Shown: positions 7,722-18,707, numbered from the stretch's first letter. The stretch is DNA of 62,849 nucleotides from Amycolatopsis bullii (GCF_014654205.1 NZ_BNAW01000055.1:1-62849), one strand, 5' to 3'. Made by a program: numbers and translations. Notes: generated by a model from the letters alone, not told the origin.

Positions 7722-8726
7722 GTGAAGCAGTCGATCCTCGCGCTGGCCGACCTGGCCACGCCCATGGCCGTCCGGGTGGCGGCGACACTCGGTCTCGCGG
7801 AACACGGAGAAGCGACGGCCGCCGAGCTCGCCGCCGCCACGGGCGCGTCCGCACCGGCGCTGACCTGCCTGCTGGACCACCTCGTCACGGCCGGGGTCTT
7901 CGCGTGCGACGCGGAGTCCGGCCGCTACCGGCCCACCGAGCTGGGGGCGCAGCTGCGCACGGACGGCGCCAAGCTGCTGCTCGACATCCACGCCGCGGGT
8001 GGCCGTGCGGAGCTGGCGTTCGCCGACCTCCTGGGCACGATCACCACCGGCAGGCCGGCCTACGAACAGCGGTACGGCCGGGACTTCTGGGCGGACATCG
8101 ACGCCGACCCACGGCTGCGGCGGACGTTCGACGCCCAGATGAACTGGCGGTTCCGGACGCAGGCGCCGCAGATCGCCGCGCGGTTCGGCTGGGGGCGGTT
8201 CCCCCGGATCGTCGACGTCGGCGGCGGGGACGGCGTCGTGCTCGCGGAGATCCTGCGCGCGCACCCGGCGGTGCGCGGCGAGGTGCTGGACTTGGCCCCG
8301 TCGGCCGCCGCGGCGGCGGCCCGGTTCGCGGCGGACGGGCTCGGCGACCGGGCGAGCGCGGTGGCGGGCAGCTTCTTCGACCCGTTGCCACCCGGAGCGG
8401 ACGCGTACGTGCTGTCCGACATCCTCCACGACTGGGACGACGACCACGCCCGCACCATCCTGACCGGCTGCCGCCGCGCGGCGGGTGCGCACGGCACGGT
8501 GGTGGTGATCGAGCCCCTGCGCCGGGCCGCGGGCACGGCGATGGACCTGTTCATGCTGATGTGCTTCGGCGGCCGCGAGAGGACGGCGGCCGAGCTGACC
8601 GCCCTGGCGCAGGAGTGCGGCCTGGTCCTGCGCGGCACGACGGAGGTGGCCGAGGGCCGAACGGCCCTTGAGTTCGGCCCTGCCCCGGAGCCCGCCCGAC
8701 TGCCCCTACCGCACCCAGGCTCGTGA
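7722..8726 (+). CDS. SAM-dependent O-methyltransferase (acetylserotonin/COMT type)
   Basis: The 334-residue protein has an N-terminal winged-helix dimerisation region (about 10-90, typical TAAELAAATGASAPAL) and a class I methyltransferase domain with the SAM-binding loop IVDVGGGDGVVL and the DILHDWDDDHA segment whose His acts as base in O-methyltransferases. Such enzymes methylate phenolic or polyketide hydroxyls. It stands alone, divergent from the hyp regulator, so the substrate is unknown. GTG at 7722 is the start. Its TGA stop (8724-8726) lies within the long hairpin that follows. Confidence 0.85.
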   Translation: MKQSILALADLATPMAVRVAATLGLAEHGEATAAELAAATGASAPALTCLLDHLVTAGVFACDAESGRYRPTELGAQLRTDGAKLLLDIHAAGGRAELAFADLLGTITTGRPAYEQRYGRDFWADIDADPRLRRTFDAQMNWRFRTQAPQIAARFGWGRFPRIVDVGGGDGVVLAEILRAHPAVRGEVLDLAPSAAAAAARFAADGLGDRASAVAGSFFDPLPPGADAYVLSDILHDWDDDHARTILTGCRRAAGAHGTVVVIEPLRRAAGTAMDLFMLMCFGGRERTAAELTALAQECGLVLRGTTEVAEGRTALEFGPAPEPARLPLPHPGS

Positions 8727-8763
8727 GTGAGAAACAGTGTTGGAACACTGTTTCTCACTCACG
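8722..8763 (+). repeat. Perfect 20-bp hairpin repeat supplying a stop codon
   Basis: CGTGAGTGAGAAACAGTGTT (8722-8741) is followed by GG and its exact reverse complement (8744-8763). It lies between the convergent methyltransferase and DUF1540 genes, and the TGA in its first arm terminates the methyltransferase. It probably works as a bidirectional terminator. A damaged copy occurs at 62744-62773 and a related element at 57001-57048. Confidence 0.85.
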
Positions 8764-8800
8764 ACCTGCCGCGCAGGGCACTCGACCGGGCCGGCCGGTG

Positions 8801-9100
8801 CTACCTCGTCGTGTACGTGAGGCAGTTCGCCGCGTGGCCGCCGTCGCCGGGGCCGACGCGGATGTTGTCCGCCGTGCACTCCAGGGACGAGTTGTGCCGG
8901 CAGTCCGTCCGCGAACACGCGCCGACCTGGGCCACGACCCGGTCCAAGCCGCCCTTCGTGTTCAACGGGACGAACGTGCCGCAGTCCGCCGACCCGTTGC
9001 CGCCGCCGACGGTGATCGCGAAGGCGTGGCAGCCGTCGTGGTTGTAGGAACAGCCGCTGACCGTGCACTCGTGCACGGCAGGCATCTCGGTGGTGGTCAT
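8801..9100 (-). CDS. DUF1540 cysteine-rich protein
   Basis: The 99-residue protein holds two cysteine-rich segments: HECTVSGCSYNHDGCHAFAITV followed by ADCGTF, then ACSRTDCRHNSSLEC followed by NCLTY. This spacing matches DUF1540, presumed metal-binding modules of unknown function. No signal peptide. ATG at 9100 follows AGGAG, which fixes the start. The gene is single and separated by about 110 bp from the phospholipase gene upstream of it. Confidence 0.8.
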   Translation of the reverse strand: MTTTEMPAVHECTVSGCSYNHDGCHAFAITVGGGNGSADCGTFVPLNTKGGLDRVVAQVGACSRTDCRHNSSLECTADNIRVGPGDGGHAANCLTYTTR

Positions 9101-9213
9101 CCGCACTCCTGGTTCCGTGGTGGGAAAACAGTCGGTTCCCCGACCGTCCCACCCGGAACCGGGAGCCGCAACGGACGCCACCACGGCCGGGTGACAAACG
9201 CCCCCGATCGAGC

Positions 9214-11229
9214 TCAGCCGGTGAGCGTGTTCGGGTCGCTCGTGCTCGGCCGCCCGGTCTCGACGTGCCCCGCGAGGCGGCGCAGGAAGCGCGGATCGCG
9301 GTCCGACACGATCGAGACGTCGTACCAGTGGCCGCTGCGCCGCGTGTCCACCACCTCGACCACCCGCGCGCCCGGCTTCAGCTGCCGCGACGTCGACCGG
9401 CCGGTGTACGCGTCGGTCAGCGTGAGCCGCACCGGGGCCGGGCCGCTGTTGGTCAGGACGAGCGCCAGGTTGCCGCTGCGCCCCTCCGGCCGGGCGCTCA
9501 CCTCCGGCCCGGCCGAACCGCCCCGGAACTGCCGGAGGAACCCGTTCGGCCCGTGCGCGGTGTAGTCGTACCCCCCGGCAACCGGCAGCGTGGCGGCGAG
9601 GGAGCAGCCCGCGCCCGCGGTGTACGTCCGCGGCTCGCCACCCGGAGAGGTGACGTAGAAGGTCGCGCCCGCCCGGCCCTGGTTGACGAACGTCAGGTCC
9701 AGCGCGGCCCCCACCCGGGCGTCGGTGGCGAGGTCGTAAGGCAGCGCCCGCGCCGGCCGCAGCCCCGGCTCCTGCTTTGGCAGCACGGCCTTCGCCGGGA
9801 CGGCGGGCACGTAGTCCGGGTGCCGGTTGCGGTCCGGCGGGAGGTACTCCGCGGTGTCCGGCAGGGCGGGCACCCGCGCGTCGGGCCGGGCGAAGTCGAA
9901 CGCCGAGGTCAGGTCTCCGCAGACCGAGCGGCGCCAGGCCGTGATGTTCGGCTCGTGCACGCCGAAGCGCCGTTCGATGAACCGGATGATGGAGGTGTGG
10001 TCGAACGTCTCCGAGCAGACGTAGCCGCCCTTGCTCCACGGCGACACCACGAGCATCGGCACGCGCTGGCCGAGTCCGTACGGGCCGGCCGGGTTCGCCG
10101 CCGAGCCAGCGAAGATCTCGCCCGCGGTGTCCACAGTGGACTGTCCGGCCGTCGCGTACGGCGGGACGACGTGGTCGAAGAAACCGTCGTTCTCGTCGTA
10201 GGTGATGAACAGCGCGGTCTTGCTCCACACGTCCGGGTTCGCGGTGAGCGCGTCGAGGACCTGCGCGATGTACCAGGCGCCGTAGTTCACCGGCCAGTTC
10301 GGGTGCTCGCAGAACGCTTCGGGCGCGGTGATCCACGAAACCTGGGGCAGGCGACCGGTTTTGACGTCGGCGCGCAGCCGGTCGAAGTAGCCCTCGCCCG
10401 CCTTGGCGTTCGTGCCGGTGCGGGCCTTCTCGTAGAGGGCGTCGCCGGGCTTGGCGGTGCGGTAGGAGTTGAAGTACAGCAGCGAGTTGTCGCCGTAGTT
10501 GCCGCGGTAGGCGTCGTCGATCCAGCCCCAGCCGCCGGCGGCGTCGAGGCCGTCGCCGATGTCCTGGTAGATCTTCCACGACACCCCGGCCTGCTCCAGG
10601 CGCTCGGGGTAGGTCGTCCAGGAATAGCCCTTTTCGTCGTTGCCGAGGACGGGGCCGCCGCCCTGGCCGTCGTTGCCCGTGTACCCGGTCCACATGTAGT
10701 AGCGGTTCGGGTCGGTCGAGCCCATGAACGAGCAGTGGTAGGCGTCGCAGATGGTGAACGAGTCGGCGAGGGCGTAGTGGAACGGGATGTCCTCGCGGGT
10801 CAGGTACGCCATGGTGGTCGAGCCCTTCGCGGGCACCCACTTGTCGTACTTGCCGCCGTTCCACGCCGCGTGCGTGTCGTTCCAGCCGTGCGGGAGGTCC
10901 TGGATGAACTGCAGGCCCAGGTTGTCCGCATCAGGGCGGAACGGCAGGATGTCGCGCTTGCCGTCGGACTGGGCCCAGACCGACTTGCCGTTCGCCGACG
11001 TCACCGGCCGCGGGTCGCCGAAGCCGCGGACCCCGCGCAGCGTGCCGAAGTAGTGGTCGAACGACCGGTTCTCCTGCATCAGCACCACGATGTGCTCGAC
11101 GTCCCGCAGCGTCCCGGTCCGGTGGAACGCGGGGATCTCCGCGGCACGGGCGATGCTGGTGGACAGCGCGGAAAGGGCGGCGGTACCGCCGGCCAGCTGC
11201 AGAAAACGTCGTCGGTTGACGTCCGTCAT
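9214..11229 (-). CDS. plcC: Tat-exported phosphocholine-specific phospholipase C
   Basis: The 671-residue protein starts with a twin-arginine signal (RRRFLQLAGGTAALSAL, Ala-rich cleavage near 30) and continues with the phosphoesterase domain of bacterial PLCs: MQENRSFDHYFGTL, YTGNDGQGGG, AFCEHPNWPVNYG, FITYDENDGFFDHVVPP. The C-terminal 200 residues contain two beta-rich DUF756 modules typical of actinobacterial and Pseudomonas PlcH/PlcN. It hydrolyses phosphatidylcholine or sphingomyelin outside the cell, and such genes are usually phosphate-controlled; I see no clear PHO box. It is divergent from the MarR gene. Confidence 0.9.
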   Translation of the reverse strand: MTDVNRRRFLQLAGGTAALSALSTSIARAAEIPAFHRTGTLRDVEHIVVLMQENRSFDHYFGTLRGVRGFGDPRPVTSANGKSVWAQSDGKRDILPFRPDADNLGLQFIQDLPHGWNDTHAAWNGGKYDKWVPAKGSTTMAYLTREDIPFHYALADSFTICDAYHCSFMGSTDPNRYYMWTGYTGNDGQGGGPVLGNDEKGYSWTTYPERLEQAGVSWKIYQDIGDGLDAAGGWGWIDDAYRGNYGDNSLLYFNSYRTAKPGDALYEKARTGTNAKAGEGYFDRLRADVKTGRLPQVSWITAPEAFCEHPNWPVNYGAWYIAQVLDALTANPDVWSKTALFITYDENDGFFDHVVPPYATAGQSTVDTAGEIFAGSAANPAGPYGLGQRVPMLVVSPWSKGGYVCSETFDHTSIIRFIERRFGVHEPNITAWRRSVCGDLTSAFDFARPDARVPALPDTAEYLPPDRNRHPDYVPAVPAKAVLPKQEPGLRPARALPYDLATDARVGAALDLTFVNQGRAGATFYVTSPGGEPRTYTAGAGCSLAATLPVAGGYDYTAHGPNGFLRQFRGGSAGPEVSARPEGRSGNLALVLTNSGPAPVRLTLTDAYTGRSTSRQLKPGARVVEVVDTRRSGHWYDVSIVSDRDPRFLRRLAGHVETGRPSTSDPNTLTG

Positions 11230-11363
11230 GGGGACTCCGGGGGTGTCGTGGTGGCGAGCCGGGTCAGTATGGGTGGCAGAAAGCGAACCTGTCCCGGGAC
11301 CGAGGCTAACGCCGGGCGAAAGCCTGGTTAACGCCCGCGAGCGGACAGGCCCCGGACAGAGTG

Positions 11364-11406
11364 TTGACAGAGATACGGAAGTACGTACTAATGTAGTGCT
11401 TCACTA
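11364..11406 (+). promoter_or_regulatory. marR promoter with two palindromes
   Basis: TTGACA at 11364-11369 is a strong -35. The likely -10 is TACTAA (11386-11391) or TAATGT (11389-11394). A perfect palindrome AGTACGTACT (11380-11389) occupies the spacer and TAGTG-CTT-CACTA (11394-11406) runs to the start codon. Both are in positions expected for autorepression by the MarR product. Confidence 0.55.
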
Positions 11407-11942
11407 TGAATGACGTACTCAACTTCGCCCGGGACGAGGAAGGCCGGCTCTACTCCCCCGAGGTCCGCAGCGCTCTGGCCGGGTTCACGCTCGGCGAAGA
11501 CACCGGCGTGATGGAGGCCGCGGCCGCCGTCCGCACCGCCGCGCGCAGTCTCGAGGGGCTGCGCTCGCGGGGCACCGACAACCGCGGCCTGAGCCCCGGC
11601 GCCCTCGACATCCTGATCCGGCTCGCCGGCGGCGCCGCGAACATCAAGGACCTCGCCGGCTCCGCCGGGGTGAGCTCCCGGAACGTGACCGGCCTGGTCG
11701 ACACCCTGGAACGCGCCGGGCTCGCCGAGCGCGTCCCCGACACGCGTGACCGGCGGTCGGTGCAGGTCCGGATCACCGCGGACGGCCGGACCTGGCTGGA
11801 GGAGTTCCGGCGGCCGTCGCAGCTGGCCATGGCCGCGCTCTTCCGGGGGTTCACCGCCGCCGAAACCGCCCAGCTGCGGCACCTGTGCCTGCGGCTGGCC
11901 GAAAACCAGTACCACCTCGCCCGCCACCTGGAGGACCGATGA
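11406..11942 (+). CDS. MarR-family transcriptional regulator
   Basis: The 178-residue protein has a winged-helix core (about 60-135): LSPGALDILIRLAGG, then IKDLAGSAGVSSRNVTGLVDTLERAGL (recognition helix) and the wing RVPDTRDRRSVQVRIT. This is the standard dimeric MarR layout. Its stop overlaps the start of the SnoaL-like gene (ATGA), so the pair is one operon, and palindromes in its promoter point to autoregulation. The effector is unknown. Confidence 0.85.
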   Translation: MNDVLNFARDEEGRLYSPEVRSALAGFTLGEDTGVMEAAAAVRTAARSLEGLRSRGTDNRGLSPGALDILIRLAGGAANIKDLAGSAGVSSRNVTGLVDTLERAGLAERVPDTRDRRSVQVRITADGRTWLEEFRRPSQLAMAALFRGFTAAETAQLRHLCLRLAENQYHLARHLEDR

Positions 11943-12337
11943 CCGCACAGACCCGGGAAACCGTGCAGGCCTACCACCGAGCCCGCTTCGACGGCGACGC
12001 GACCGCCGCGGCCGCGCAGCTGGCCGGCACGTTCACCTTCCGCAGCCCGCTGATCGAGTCGGCCGACGCCCGCGGCCACCTCGACGGGCTGGCGGGATTC
12101 GTCGGGATCGTCACCGGGGTCGAGCTGATCAGCGAACTCTACGGCGACACCGAGGCCACGCTGGTCTACGACGTCCACACCGCCACCCCGGTCGGCGTGC
12201 AGCACACCGCGGAGCACTTCCGCCTGCGCGACGGGAAGATCGAGGCCATCAGCCTGATCTTCGACGCGACGCGCTGGCACCCGCTGATGGCGGCGGTGGC
12301 CCGCCCGGCTGCCGGGGTTGTGGAGACCACGGACTGA
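11939..12337 (+). CDS. SnoaL-like (NTF2-fold) protein
   Basis: The 132-residue protein has the cone-shaped NTF2-like pattern: TVQAYHRARFDGDATAAAAQLAGTFTFRSPL, a middle strand block ELYGDTEATLVYDV and the closing HFRLRDGKIEAISLIFD. Such proteins are isomerases, hydrolases or ligand sensors, often paired with a regulator. ATG at 11939 overlaps the marR stop, so the two are coupled. No catalytic assignment is possible. Confidence 0.75.
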   Translation: MTAQTRETVQAYHRARFDGDATAAAAQLAGTFTFRSPLIESADARGHLDGLAGFVGIVTGVELISELYGDTEATLVYDVHTATPVGVQHTAEHFRLRDGKIEAISLIFDATRWHPLMAAVARPAAGVVETTD

Positions 12338-12490
12338 GCTCGAACACCGGGTCGGCACCGCCGGGCCCGGTGCACCCGGGGCGCGGTGCGGCAACCGCGC
12401 GGACGTCGCCTGCGGGATTCCGGCATCCGGGGCAGAATCCCGGTGTGCTCGACCGACTGTGCGGCCACCCCCGCTCCGGAGCCCGCTGAC

Positions 12491-12817
12491 GTGGGCCGCG
12501 CGGAATACCTGCTCGTCCTCGGCGCATGCGTGCTGGCGACGGTGCCGATCGAGCTGGCGGGCGCGCGGGTGTACCGCAGGCCGGGCCGGCTGGTCCGCGC
12601 GGTGCTGCCGGTGGCCGCGGTGTTCCTCGTCTGGGACGCCTTGGCCATCGCCGCCGGCGTCTGGAACTTCGACCCGGCGTTCGTCACCGGCCTGCGGGTG
12701 CCGTTCGGGATCCCGCTGGAAGAAGTCCTCTTCTTCGTCGTCATCCCGGTATGCGGGGTGCTCACCTACGAAGGGGTCGGCCTGACCGGGCGGCTGCTGC
12801 GGCGGGGGCGCCGGTGA
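12491..12817 (+). CDS. crtYc: Lycopene cyclase subunit (CrtYc type)
   Basis: The 108-residue protein has three hydrophobic helices and the lycopene-cyclase-domain motif FGIPLEEVLFFVVIP near residues 75-90. CrtYc and CrtYd are the two small membrane subunits of heterodimeric actinobacterial lycopene cyclases, forming beta- or epsilon-rings or C50 cyclic carotenoids. GTG at 12491 is chosen because the first helix starts right after it. The TGA overlaps the ATG of crtYd (TGATG). Confidence 0.8.
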   Translation: MGRAEYLLVLGACVLATVPIELAGARVYRRPGRLVRAVLPVAAVFLVWDALAIAAGVWNFDPAFVTGLRVPFGIPLEEVLFFVVIPVCGVLTYEGVGLTGRLLRRGRR

Positions 12818-13119
12818 TGCCGTGGGGCTACACGGTTCCCGCCGTCGCCGCGGTGCTCGCCGTGGTCGCGTGGGAGCTGCTTTTCCTGCGCACCGGGCTG
12901 TTCCGGCGGCCGGCGTACTGGGTCACCATGGCGATCGTCGTCGCCTTCCAGATCCCGGTGGACGGGTGGCTGACGAAGCTTTCGGCGCCGATCGTCCGGT
13001 ACGCCCCGGACGGCATCACCGGCTGGCGGTTCCCGTGGGACATCCCGGTCGAGGACTTCCTGTTCGGCTACGCGCTGGTGACCGCCGTGCTGTTGTTGTG
13101 GGAGCGGGGAAAGAAGTGA
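12817..13119 (+). CDS. crtYd: Lycopene cyclase subunit (CrtYd type)
   Basis: The 100-residue protein has three membrane helices and the matching motif DIPVEDFLFGYALVTAVLLLWE at its C-terminus, the partner of the PLEE motif in CrtYc. It starts at ATG 12817 inside the crtYc stop. No crtE, crtB or crtI lies nearby, so lycopene must come from genes elsewhere. Confidence 0.8.
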   Translation: MPWGYTVPAVAAVLAVVAWELLFLRTGLFRRPAYWVTMAIVVAFQIPVDGWLTKLSAPIVRYAPDGITGWRFPWDIPVEDFLFGYALVTAVLLLWERGKK

Positions 13120-13125
13120 GGCCCG

Positions 13126-13142
13126 CCTCCGCTCAGCGGAGG
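13126..13142 (+). terminator. Short hairpin after crtYd
   Basis: CCTCCGCT-C-AGCGGAGG follows crtYd by a few bases. The stem has 8 bp with a one-base loop and no T-run; such structures often end transcripts in high-GC actinomycetes. It lies in the convergent space before the MFS gene. Confidence 0.4.
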
Positions 13143-13347
13143 TCCGAGGGGGGTCGACCTGCGAGCGGAGACGGGAGTTTCGGGGCCGGTACGGGGGCCG
13201 CCTCGCGGCGGAAGGCACAACACGGCTCCAGCGTTACCGGTATTCCGTGAAGGCAAGGGGTGAGGCCCGGGGGCACCGCCGTACCGACACCCTGTACAAC
13301 GTCGTGGCCCCGCTGGTGTTCCGGGCCGGGAGGGTGACGTGCGTCGC

Positions 13348-14526
13348 TCACCGGGCGGCCACCGGCTGCCGCGTCCGGATCGCCCAGCGGGTCAGTGCGG
13401 GCACCGGCGCGACGGCCGCGAGGAACACCACGGCGACCAGCAACCAGCCGGGGCCGCCGAGACCGCCCACCGCGAGGGTGAACACGCCCGGCCCGACCAT
13501 CTGCACGGTCGCCGTCGCGGCTTCGGTCGCGCCCTGGTAGGCGCCCTTGGCGTCTTCGCGCATCAGCCGCACCGACAGGCCCCAGTTGGCGGCCACGTAC
13601 CCCAGCTCCCCCACGACGTGCAGCACCGCGGCCAGGCCCACGACACCGATCGCGAGCACTCCCGAGCCGCCGGCCGTCGTGGCGAGCAGTGCGCAACTGG
13701 CCGCGAGGACCAGCCCGGACACCACCGCCGTCCGCGCGGCTTGGTGCGCCGTGCGGGCGAACCGGGCGAACGGCACCTGGAACACCGCGATACCCACCGA
13801 GCTGATGACGACCACGACCCCGCCCAAGCCGAGCGGGAGGTGGGTCCAGCCGGACAGCCACAGCGGCAGTCCGGCCGACAACATGGCCCAGCACAGGGAA
13901 AGCACGGCCGTGGCGGCGGTGAGGCACAGGTACGGCCGGTCCTTCAGCACCACCCGGGTCTTCGTCGGCACCGGCGTCCGCGCGGGCGTGGGCACCAGCA
14001 GGGTCGCGCCGGCGAGCACCAGGAAGCTGACGGCGTTGCCCGCGATGGCCAGCGTGTACGCCCACCGCGTGTCGGCGGTGAGCACCAGGGCGCCCAGCCC
14101 GGCACCGGCGGCGTACCCGACGTGCTGCGCCACCCGCTGCTGCGCCAGCGCGCGCACCCGTTCGGCCGGCTCGGCGACGAGACCGGTGACGAGCGCCGTC
14201 CGCACCGCGGTCCCGCCGGTCGCCAAGGCGGTGAACGGCACGGTCACGGCCAGGAACGACCAGGTGCCGTCCACCGCGAGGTAGCCGGCCATCGCGACGG
14301 CTCGCACGAGGGTGAGCACGACCAGCACCGGCCGCGCGCCCGCCCGGTCCGCGAAGGCGCCCAGTGGCACCGCGGCGGCCATGCCCACCGCGCTCGCCAC
14401 GGCCAGTCCGACACCCACGGTGACCGGCGGGAGCCCGGCGATCCGGGTGAGGTACAGCGCCCAGATCGTGAACCAGAGCCCGTCGCCGAGCGCGGAAACC
14501 CCGCGGCCCCACAGGAGACTTCGCAT
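13348..14526 (-). CDS. MFS transporter (probable exporter)
   Basis: The 392-residue protein has about 12 hydrophobic segments and the MFS signatures LGAFADRAGARPVLV (loop 2-3) and a central hydrophilic loop (PTPARTPVPTKTRV). The divergent ArsR-like regulator and shared operators suggest a drug or metabolite exporter. Start ATG 14526 (MRSLLWGRGVSALGDG) is chosen because it begins the first helix; an in-frame ATG at 14580 would add 18 residues spanning the operator. Confidence 0.82.
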   Translation of the reverse strand: MRSLLWGRGVSALGDGLWFTIWALYLTRIAGLPPVTVGVGLAVASAVGMAAAVPLGAFADRAGARPVLVVLTLVRAVAMAGYLAVDGTWSFLAVTVPFTALATGGTAVRTALVTGLVAEPAERVRALAQQRVAQHVGYAAGAGLGALVLTADTRWAYTLAIAGNAVSFLVLAGATLLVPTPARTPVPTKTRVVLKDRPYLCLTAATAVLSLCWAMLSAGLPLWLSGWTHLPLGLGGVVVVISSVGIAVFQVPFARFARTAHQAARTAVVSGLVLAASCALLATTAGGSGVLAIGVVGLAAVLHVVGELGYVAANWGLSVRLMREDAKGAYQGATEAATATVQMVGPGVFTLAVGGLGGPGWLLVAVVFLAAVAPVPALTRWAIRTRQPVAAR

Positions 14527-14536
14527 GCATCCACCC

Positions 14537-14602
14537 TTCACGATGACGTGAAGGGTATTGCCGCGGCCGGTCACGTGCAAACATCATTCACGTACTCGTG
14601 AA
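14537..14602. promoter_or_regulatory. Twin TTCACG-N4-CGTGAA operators between MFS and ArsR-like genes
   Basis: TTCACGATGACGTGAA (14537-14552) and TTCACGTACTCGTGAA (14587-14602) are perfect inverted repeats of the same sequence with a 4-bp spacer, 50 bp apart. One lies next to the MFS start and the other just upstream of the regulator RBS. They are the probable binding sites of the adjacent winged-helix regulator. Confidence 0.7.
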
Positions 14603-14638
14603 GCGTGCTAGGCTCGCGCGCGTCGGAAAGGAACGGTG

Positions 14639-15346
14639 ATGGGCGGGCTGGTCGATGCGGGCAACGCCGTCCAGGGCGCGATCGTCGAGCTGACGCGCGA
14701 ACTGGCCGACCCGGTGCGGCTCACGGCACTGCAGGTGCTGGCCGCGGAAGGCCCGCACACGATGGTGCAGCTGGCCGACGCGCTCGGCGTCACCGCGCCC
14801 CGGCTGGGCAACCACCTGGCCCGGCTCCGGGCGGCCGGGCTCGTGACGGTCGAGCACACCGGGCGGCACGCCGTGTACCGCGTCGGCCGCGAAGACCTCC
14901 TCGGGGTGCTCACCGCCCTCGCCCACTACGCCGGCAAGGAGGAGATCGCGCCGCCGGATCGCGCCGAGTCGGGCGCGGACCTCGCGCACACGTGTTACGA
15001 CCACACGGCGGGACGCCTGGGCGTGTCGGTGTTCGCGCTGCTCGTTTCGCGGGGAGCCCTGCGGCCGCCGGACGGTTCCACACCGGACGTGGCCCTGGGT
15101 GACGACCTCTCGGCGTTCGAAGACCTCGGCGTCTCGCCGTCGGAGGTCGACCCCGGCCGACGGCGGCCGGCCACCGCCTGCCTCGACCGGACCCACCGCG
15201 TCCCCCACCTCGGCGGCGTCCTCGGCCACGAAGTCCTGGAGGCCTTCCTGTCCGGCGGCCTCGTCCGCCGCGGCCGGGAAGACCGCGAGCTGCGGATCAC
15301 CCCGCGCGGCCGCCGCCGGTTCGCCGTCCTGCTACCGGGGTTCTGA
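14639..15346 (+). CDS. ArsR-like winged-helix regulator with C-terminal extension
   Basis: The N-terminal half (about 15-95) is an ArsR-type winged helix: ELADPVRLTALQVLAAEGPHTMVQLADALGVTAPRLGNHLARLRAAGLVTVEHTGRHAVYRV. The remaining 130 residues resemble the extension of ArsR proteins that close with a second short winged segment (FLSGGLVRRGREDRELRITPRGRRRFAVLLP). No metal-binding Cys pair is seen in the recognition region, so an organic effector is likely. ATG at 14639 or the GTG at 14636 both fit the GGAAAGGA Shine-Dalgarno. It ends 15 bp inside the convergent sdhB gene. Confidence 0.8.
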   Translation: MGGLVDAGNAVQGAIVELTRELADPVRLTALQVLAAEGPHTMVQLADALGVTAPRLGNHLARLRAAGLVTVEHTGRHAVYRVGREDLLGVLTALAHYAGKEEIAPPDRAESGADLAHTCYDHTAGRLGVSVFALLVSRGALRPPDGSTPDVALGDDLSAFEDLGVSPSEVDPGRRRPATACLDRTHRVPHLGGVLGHEVLEAFLSGGLVRRGREDRELRITPRGRRRFAVLLPGF

Positions 15347-16083
15347 CCTCCCGGACCGAGCCGCGGCCAGGTACTCCCGGTTCAGCGTCGCGATGCTCGC
15401 GAACGGAATCCCCTTCGGGCACGACGCCACGCATTCGCCGGTGTTGGTGCAGCCGCCGAAGCCCTCGGCGTCCATCGCGTCCACCATGTCGAGGACCCGG
15501 CTCGCGCGCTCCGGGCCGCCCTGCGGGAGCAGGCTCAGGTGGGTCACCTTCGCCGCCGTGAACAGCGTCGCCGAGCCGTTCGGGCACGCCGCCACGCAGG
15601 CGCCGCAGCCGATGCACGTCGCGTTGTCGAAGGCCAGGTCCGCGTCCGGCTTGGGGACCGGGGTCGCGTGGGCGTCCGGCGCGCTGCCGGTCGGTGCGCT
15701 GACGTACCCGCCCGCCTGGACGATCCGGTCGAGCGCCGAGCGGTCGACGACCAGGTCCTTGACGATCGGGAACCCCGCCGCGCGCCACGGTTCCACGTCG
15801 ATGACGTCGCCGTCGGCGAAGGAGCGCATGTGCAGCTGGCAGGACGTCGTGCGCTCGGGGCCGTGCGCCCGGCCGTCGATCACCACGCCGCACGAGCCGC
15901 AGATGCCCTCGCGGCAGTCGTGGTCGAACGCCACCGGTTCGTCGCCGTCCTCGATCAGCCGCTGGTTCAGCACGTCCAGCATTTCCAGGAACGACATGTC
16001 CGGGCTGATGCCGTCGACGGGGTAGGCGACGAGCCGGCCTTCGGCGGCCGGTCCGGCCTGCCGCCAGACGCGGACGGTGAGTT

Positions 16084-16087
<4 letters not shown>
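15332..16087 (-). CDS. sdhB: Succinate dehydrogenase / fumarate reductase iron-sulfur subunit
   Basis: The 251-residue protein carries three clusters: [2Fe-2S] from CREGICGSC plus a later Cys, [4Fe-4S] CIGCGACVAACPNG, and [3Fe-4S] CTNTGECVASCPKG. It links the flavoprotein to quinone at the membrane. The GTG start at 16087 overlaps the sdhA stop (GTGA). Gene order sdhC-A-B with one cytochrome subunit is that of actinobacterial Sdh1. Confidence 0.92.
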
Positions 16088-18002
<1,915 letters not shown>

Positions 18003-18006
<4 letters not shown>

Positions 18007-18707
18007 TGCACCAGTCCCGTCATGATCGCGATCGGGACGAGGGCGTAGCCGCCCGCGACCACGACCGCCGTCGTGCTGCCGAAGATCTTGATCGCCCGCT
18101 CCCGCCGCGGGCGGGTGACGCCGAGCGTGCGCGCGGCACTGGCGAAGCCGTGGTGGATGTGCAGGCCCAGCATCGCGAGCGCGGTCAGGTAGATCAGGTT
18201 CACCCACCAGACCCGGAAGTCCGCGACGAGATTGTGGTACGGGTCGCCGGGGACGAAGTCCCGGTTCACCGCGCCGACGGTGAAGTCGAGGATGTGCCAG
18301 ACGACGAACAGCGCGAGCGTCGCGCCGCCCCAGCGCATGGTCCGCACCGCGAACGTCCCGTGCGACGGCGGCCGGTGGGCGTACCGGACCGGCCGCGCGC
18401 GGCGGTCGCGGCGGGCCAGCTGCACCGCCGCGGTGACGTGCAGGACCAGCGCGACGAGCAGGACCGCGCGCTGGATCCAGAGGAACCATTCGCGGCGCAG
18501 CACCGGTTCGCCGATCGTGCGCAGCCAGCCGGCGTAGTGGTTGAGGTCGCCGGCGCCGAGGAACGTCTTGAGGTTGCCGACCATGTGCGCGAACACGAAG
18601 GCGAGCAGGAACAGGCCGCTGACCGCCATGACGGCCTTCTTGCCGATCGTCGAAGCCCAGAAGCGCCGGACGGCGGAGCGCCGGTGCGGGGCGAGCGTGT
18701 TCACCAC
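18003..18707 (-). CDS. sdhC: Succinate dehydrogenase cytochrome b subunit (fused, single anchor)
   Basis: The protein has five predicted membrane helices and several helix His residues (FAHMVGN, VLHVTAA, VWHILDF, LHIHHGF) suited to binding two hemes, as in B-type SdhC anchors that replace separate SdhC and SdhD. I chose GTG at 18707 because a promoter with -10 at 18715-18720 lies just upstream, which would make the mRNA nearly leaderless. An in-frame ATG at 18749 gives 248 residues but has no ribosome site and lies upstream of that promoter. The gene heads sdhCAB. Confidence 0.85.
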
